This document shows, in pieces, positions 6,734 through 8,046 of a stretch of DNA of 8,046 bases (position 1 is its first letter; every line of letters starts with the position of its first letter). The stretch is from contig CAMJQX010000066.1 in the NCBI GenBank assembly GCA_946408145.1, forward strand, positions 1 through 8,046. Reading direction: 5' to 3'. A program made the translations under genes and the position numbers. This DNA is from an uncultured Clostridia bacterium (GTDB taxonomy: Bacteria > Bacillota_A > Clostridia > Oscillospirales > Oscillospiraceae). The notes under the pieces are model-generated. The model was not told the origin of the DNA, did not search any database, and saw only the letters and a list, made by a program, of their open reading frames with translations.

Positions 6734-6888
6734 TCACTCGCGCTGATCGCGCGCGGCGCGCGGGAGATGCGCCGCGTTTGGTCGGCGCGAGGCCTCGCAG
6801 AGCTCGGCTCAGGGTGTTTTTGCCGAGGCAAAGCCTCGCCAAAAACAGATAGAACAGAGCACGAGCCGCCATGCGGAATGCAACGCGC
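6734..6888. repeat. GC-rich palindromic spacer between pgi and the flavoprotein gene
   Basis: No credible gene is seen here. It contains a stem CGCGGCGC/GCGCCGCG (6752-6759 with 6769-6776), a perfect 12-bp palindrome GCGAGGCCTCGC (6787-6798), and a 14-bp stem with one mismatch and an AAA loop (6816-6829 with 6833-6846). The last stem starts GTTTTT on one side and ends AAAAAC on the other. The GAGGC/GCCTC core recurs in two of these. The density of palindromes suggests a REP-like repeat or a degenerate insertion, unrelated in sequence to the element at 1243-1352. Confidence 0.5.
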
Positions 6889-6917
6889 TTGACAAGGCAG
6901 GCGCGGCGTGTTAAAGT
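6889..6917 (+). promoter_or_regulatory. Promoter for the FAD-dependent oxidoreductase gene
   Basis: Perfect -35 TTGACA (6889-6894), a 17-bp spacer and -10 TAAAGT (6912-6917), 10 of 12 consensus positions. Initiation near 6924 gives a leader of about 65 nt, most of which is the hairpin at 6939-6968. Confidence 0.65.
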
Positions 6918-6938
6918 AAATCAAGGATATTTGTATGC

Positions 6939-6974
6939 CGGACGGCTGTGGAATCCCACAGTCGTCCGTCTTTT
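6939..6974 (+). promoter_or_regulatory. Terminator-like leader hairpin (possible attenuator) upstream of the FAD oxidoreductase
   Basis: A 13-bp stem (6939-6951 with 6956-6968, one G-U pair) with a 4-nt AATC loop is followed by TCTTTT (6969-6974), the layout of an intrinsic terminator. It lies between the promoter and the GGAGG ribosome binding site (6977-6981). I see no obvious alternative antiterminator fold, leader peptide or known riboswitch. It could regulate by premature termination, stabilise the 5' end, or stop transcription arriving from upstream. Confidence 0.5.
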
Positions 6975-6988
6975 ATGGAGGAATGAAC

Positions 6989-8046
6989 ATGTTTTATGAC
7001 GTCATCATCGTCGGCGCCGGTCCCGGCGGCATCTACACGGCCTATGAGCTGACAAAGCTCGCCCCGCAGAAGAAGGTCGCGGTCTTCGAGCTCGGCCGCG
7101 AGCTCTCCCGCCGCAAGTGCCCCATCGACGGGGAGAAGATCAAAAGCTGCGTCAAGTGCCCGGTCTGCAGCATCATGAGCGGCTTCGGCGGCGCAGGTGC
7201 CTTTTCCGACGGCAAGTACAACATCACCAACCAGTTCGGCGGCACCCTCTACGAGTATGTGGGCAAGCAGAAGGCGATCGAGCTCATGCAGTACGTGGAC
7301 GAGATCAACCTCTCCCACGGCGGCGCGGGCACGAAGCTCTATTCCACCGCCAACACGAAGATCAAGCGCATGTGCCTCGAAAACGGCCTGCACCTGCTCG
7401 ACGCGCAGGTGCGCCATCTCGGCACCGACATCAACTATGTCGTGCTGGAGAAGCTCTACGACGAGCTGAAGGACCGTGTGGACTTCCACTTCAACACCGC
7501 CGTCGAGGGCATCGAGCGCGCGGAGGAGGGCCTTGTCGTTCACACCGCGCAGGGCGATCATTCCTGCGCCGCCTGCGTGGTCTCCGTCGGCCGCAGCGGC
7601 AGCAAGTGGATGGAGAGCGTCTGTCAGAGCCTGAGCATCCCCACTCTCTCCAACCGGGTGGACATCGGCGTGCGCGTCGAACTGCCGGCGGACATCTTCG
7701 CCCACCTGACGGACGAGCTCTACGAGAGCAAGATCGTCTACCGCACGGAGAAGTTTGAGGATCTGGTGCGCACCTTCTGCATGAATCCGCACGGCGTGGT
7801 GGTCAACGAGAACACCAACGGCATCGTCACCGTCAACGGCCACAGCTACGAGGATCCCTCGAAGCACACCGAGAACACCAATTTCGCCCTGCTGGTCTCC
7901 AAGCACTTCTCCGTCCCCTTCAAGGACTCCAACGGCTACGGCGAGAGCATCGCCCGGCTGTCGAACATGCTGGGCGGCGGCGTGATCGTGCAGCGCTTCG
8001 GCGATCTGGTGCGCGGCCGCCGCAGCACCGAGGCGCGCATCCGCGA
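6989..8046 (+). CDS. NAD(P)/FAD-dependent oxidoreductase (COG2509-like), 3' end cut by window edge
   Basis: Flavoprotein dehydrogenase of unknown substrate, probably cytoplasmic. The N-terminus MFYDVIIVGAGPGGIYTAYEL is a Rossmann GxGxxG FAD-binding motif, with F33-E-L of the second strand ending in the acidic ribose-binding residue. Next comes a cysteine cluster: C44 (in RRKCP), C54, C57 and C60 (SCVKCPVC), immediately before GFGGAGAFSDGKYN (65-78). This Cys-rich plus GGAGAFSDGK arrangement is typical of the COG2509 group; whether the cysteines bind a metal or Fe-S cluster is inference. VVSVGRSGSKW (about 200-210) is a second dinucleotide-domain motif. The frame is open to the edge with 352 codons; relatives, as I recall, have about 460 residues, so roughly the last quarter is missing. 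GGAGG sits 7 bases before ATG 6989. An in-frame ATG at 6983 is only one base from GGAGG and is unlikely. Confidence 0.88.
   Translation, partial: MFYDVIIVGAGPGGIYTAYELTKLAPQKKVAVFELGRELSRRKCPIDGEKIKSCVKCPVCSIMSGFGGAGAFSDGKYNITNQFGGTLYEYVGKQKAIELMQYVDEINLSHGGAGTKLYSTANTKIKRMCLENGLHLLDAQVRHLGTDINYVVLEKLYDELKDRVDFHFNTAVEGIERAEEGLVVHTAQGDHSCAACVVSVGRSGSKWMESVCQSLSIPTLSNRVDIGVRVELPADIFAHLTDELYESKIVYRTEKFEDLVRTFCMNPHGVVVNENTNGIVTVNGHSYEDPSKHTENTNFALLVSKHFSVPFKDSNGYGESIARLSNMLGGGVIVQRFGDLVRGRRSTEARIR

Noticed and set aside
6612..6924. Two minus-strand frames (86 and 73 codons) over the pgi end and the palindromic spacer
   Set aside because: Arg/Ala-rich translations of repeat DNA with no clear ribosome binding site or homology.
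6911..7906. 331-codon minus-strand frame opposite the flavoprotein gene
   Set aside because: Antisense shadow; the plus strand has a Rossmann motif, a ribosome binding site and a promoter.

Overview
The window reads as ordinary core chromosome of a high-GC member of the Clostridia, probably a gut Oscillospiraceae-type bacterium. That placement is inferred from the high GC content, strong GGAGG-type ribosome binding sites, the Firmicutes-type short glucose-6-phosphate isomerase, the S11 D-Ala-D-Ala carboxypeptidase, and the palindromic intergenic repeats. There is no sign of a phage, transposase, plasmid, CRISPR array, rRNA or tRNA.

Layout from left to right. (1) On the minus strand, up to 1226, is most of mtaB, a radical-SAM tRNA methylthiotransferase cut by the left edge. 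(2) A 110-bp multi-hairpin repeat element (1243-1352) fills the gap between mtaB and a divergent NifS-type cysteine desulfurase (1376-2506). (3) A cluster of short repeats (2501-2599) lies between that gene and a convergent AI-2E family membrane protein (2593-3861, minus). (4) A roughly 310-bp divergent control region (3862-4175) carries a good minus-strand promoter for the AI-2E gene, a weaker plus-strand promoter, and a row of 9-mers resembling DnaA boxes. (5) On the plus strand follow a secreted D-Ala-D-Ala carboxypeptidase (4176-5330) and pgi (5414-6688), the latter with its own strong promoter. (6) A 300-bp spacer (6689-6988) holds a perfect 18-bp hairpin, dense GC-rich palindromes, a consensus-like promoter and a terminator-like leader hairpin. 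(7) An FAD-dependent oxidoreductase with a four-cysteine cluster (6989 onward) runs off the right edge.

Functionally this is housekeeping: tRNA thiomodification and sulfur mobilisation on the left (MtaB needs Fe-S clusters and sulfur, and the cysteine desulfurase mobilises sulfur), a membrane protein and peptidoglycan trimming in the middle, and glycolysis plus an uncharacterised flavoprotein on the right. Only the mtaB/desulfurase pairing suggests a pathway link, and that is inference. I did not find a convincing new biological system. The points most worth a second look are non-coding: the composite hairpin element at 1243-1352, the promoter embedded antisense in the start of mtaB, the DnaA-box-like row at 4000-4044, and the terminator-like hairpin between promoter and start codon of the flavoprotein gene.
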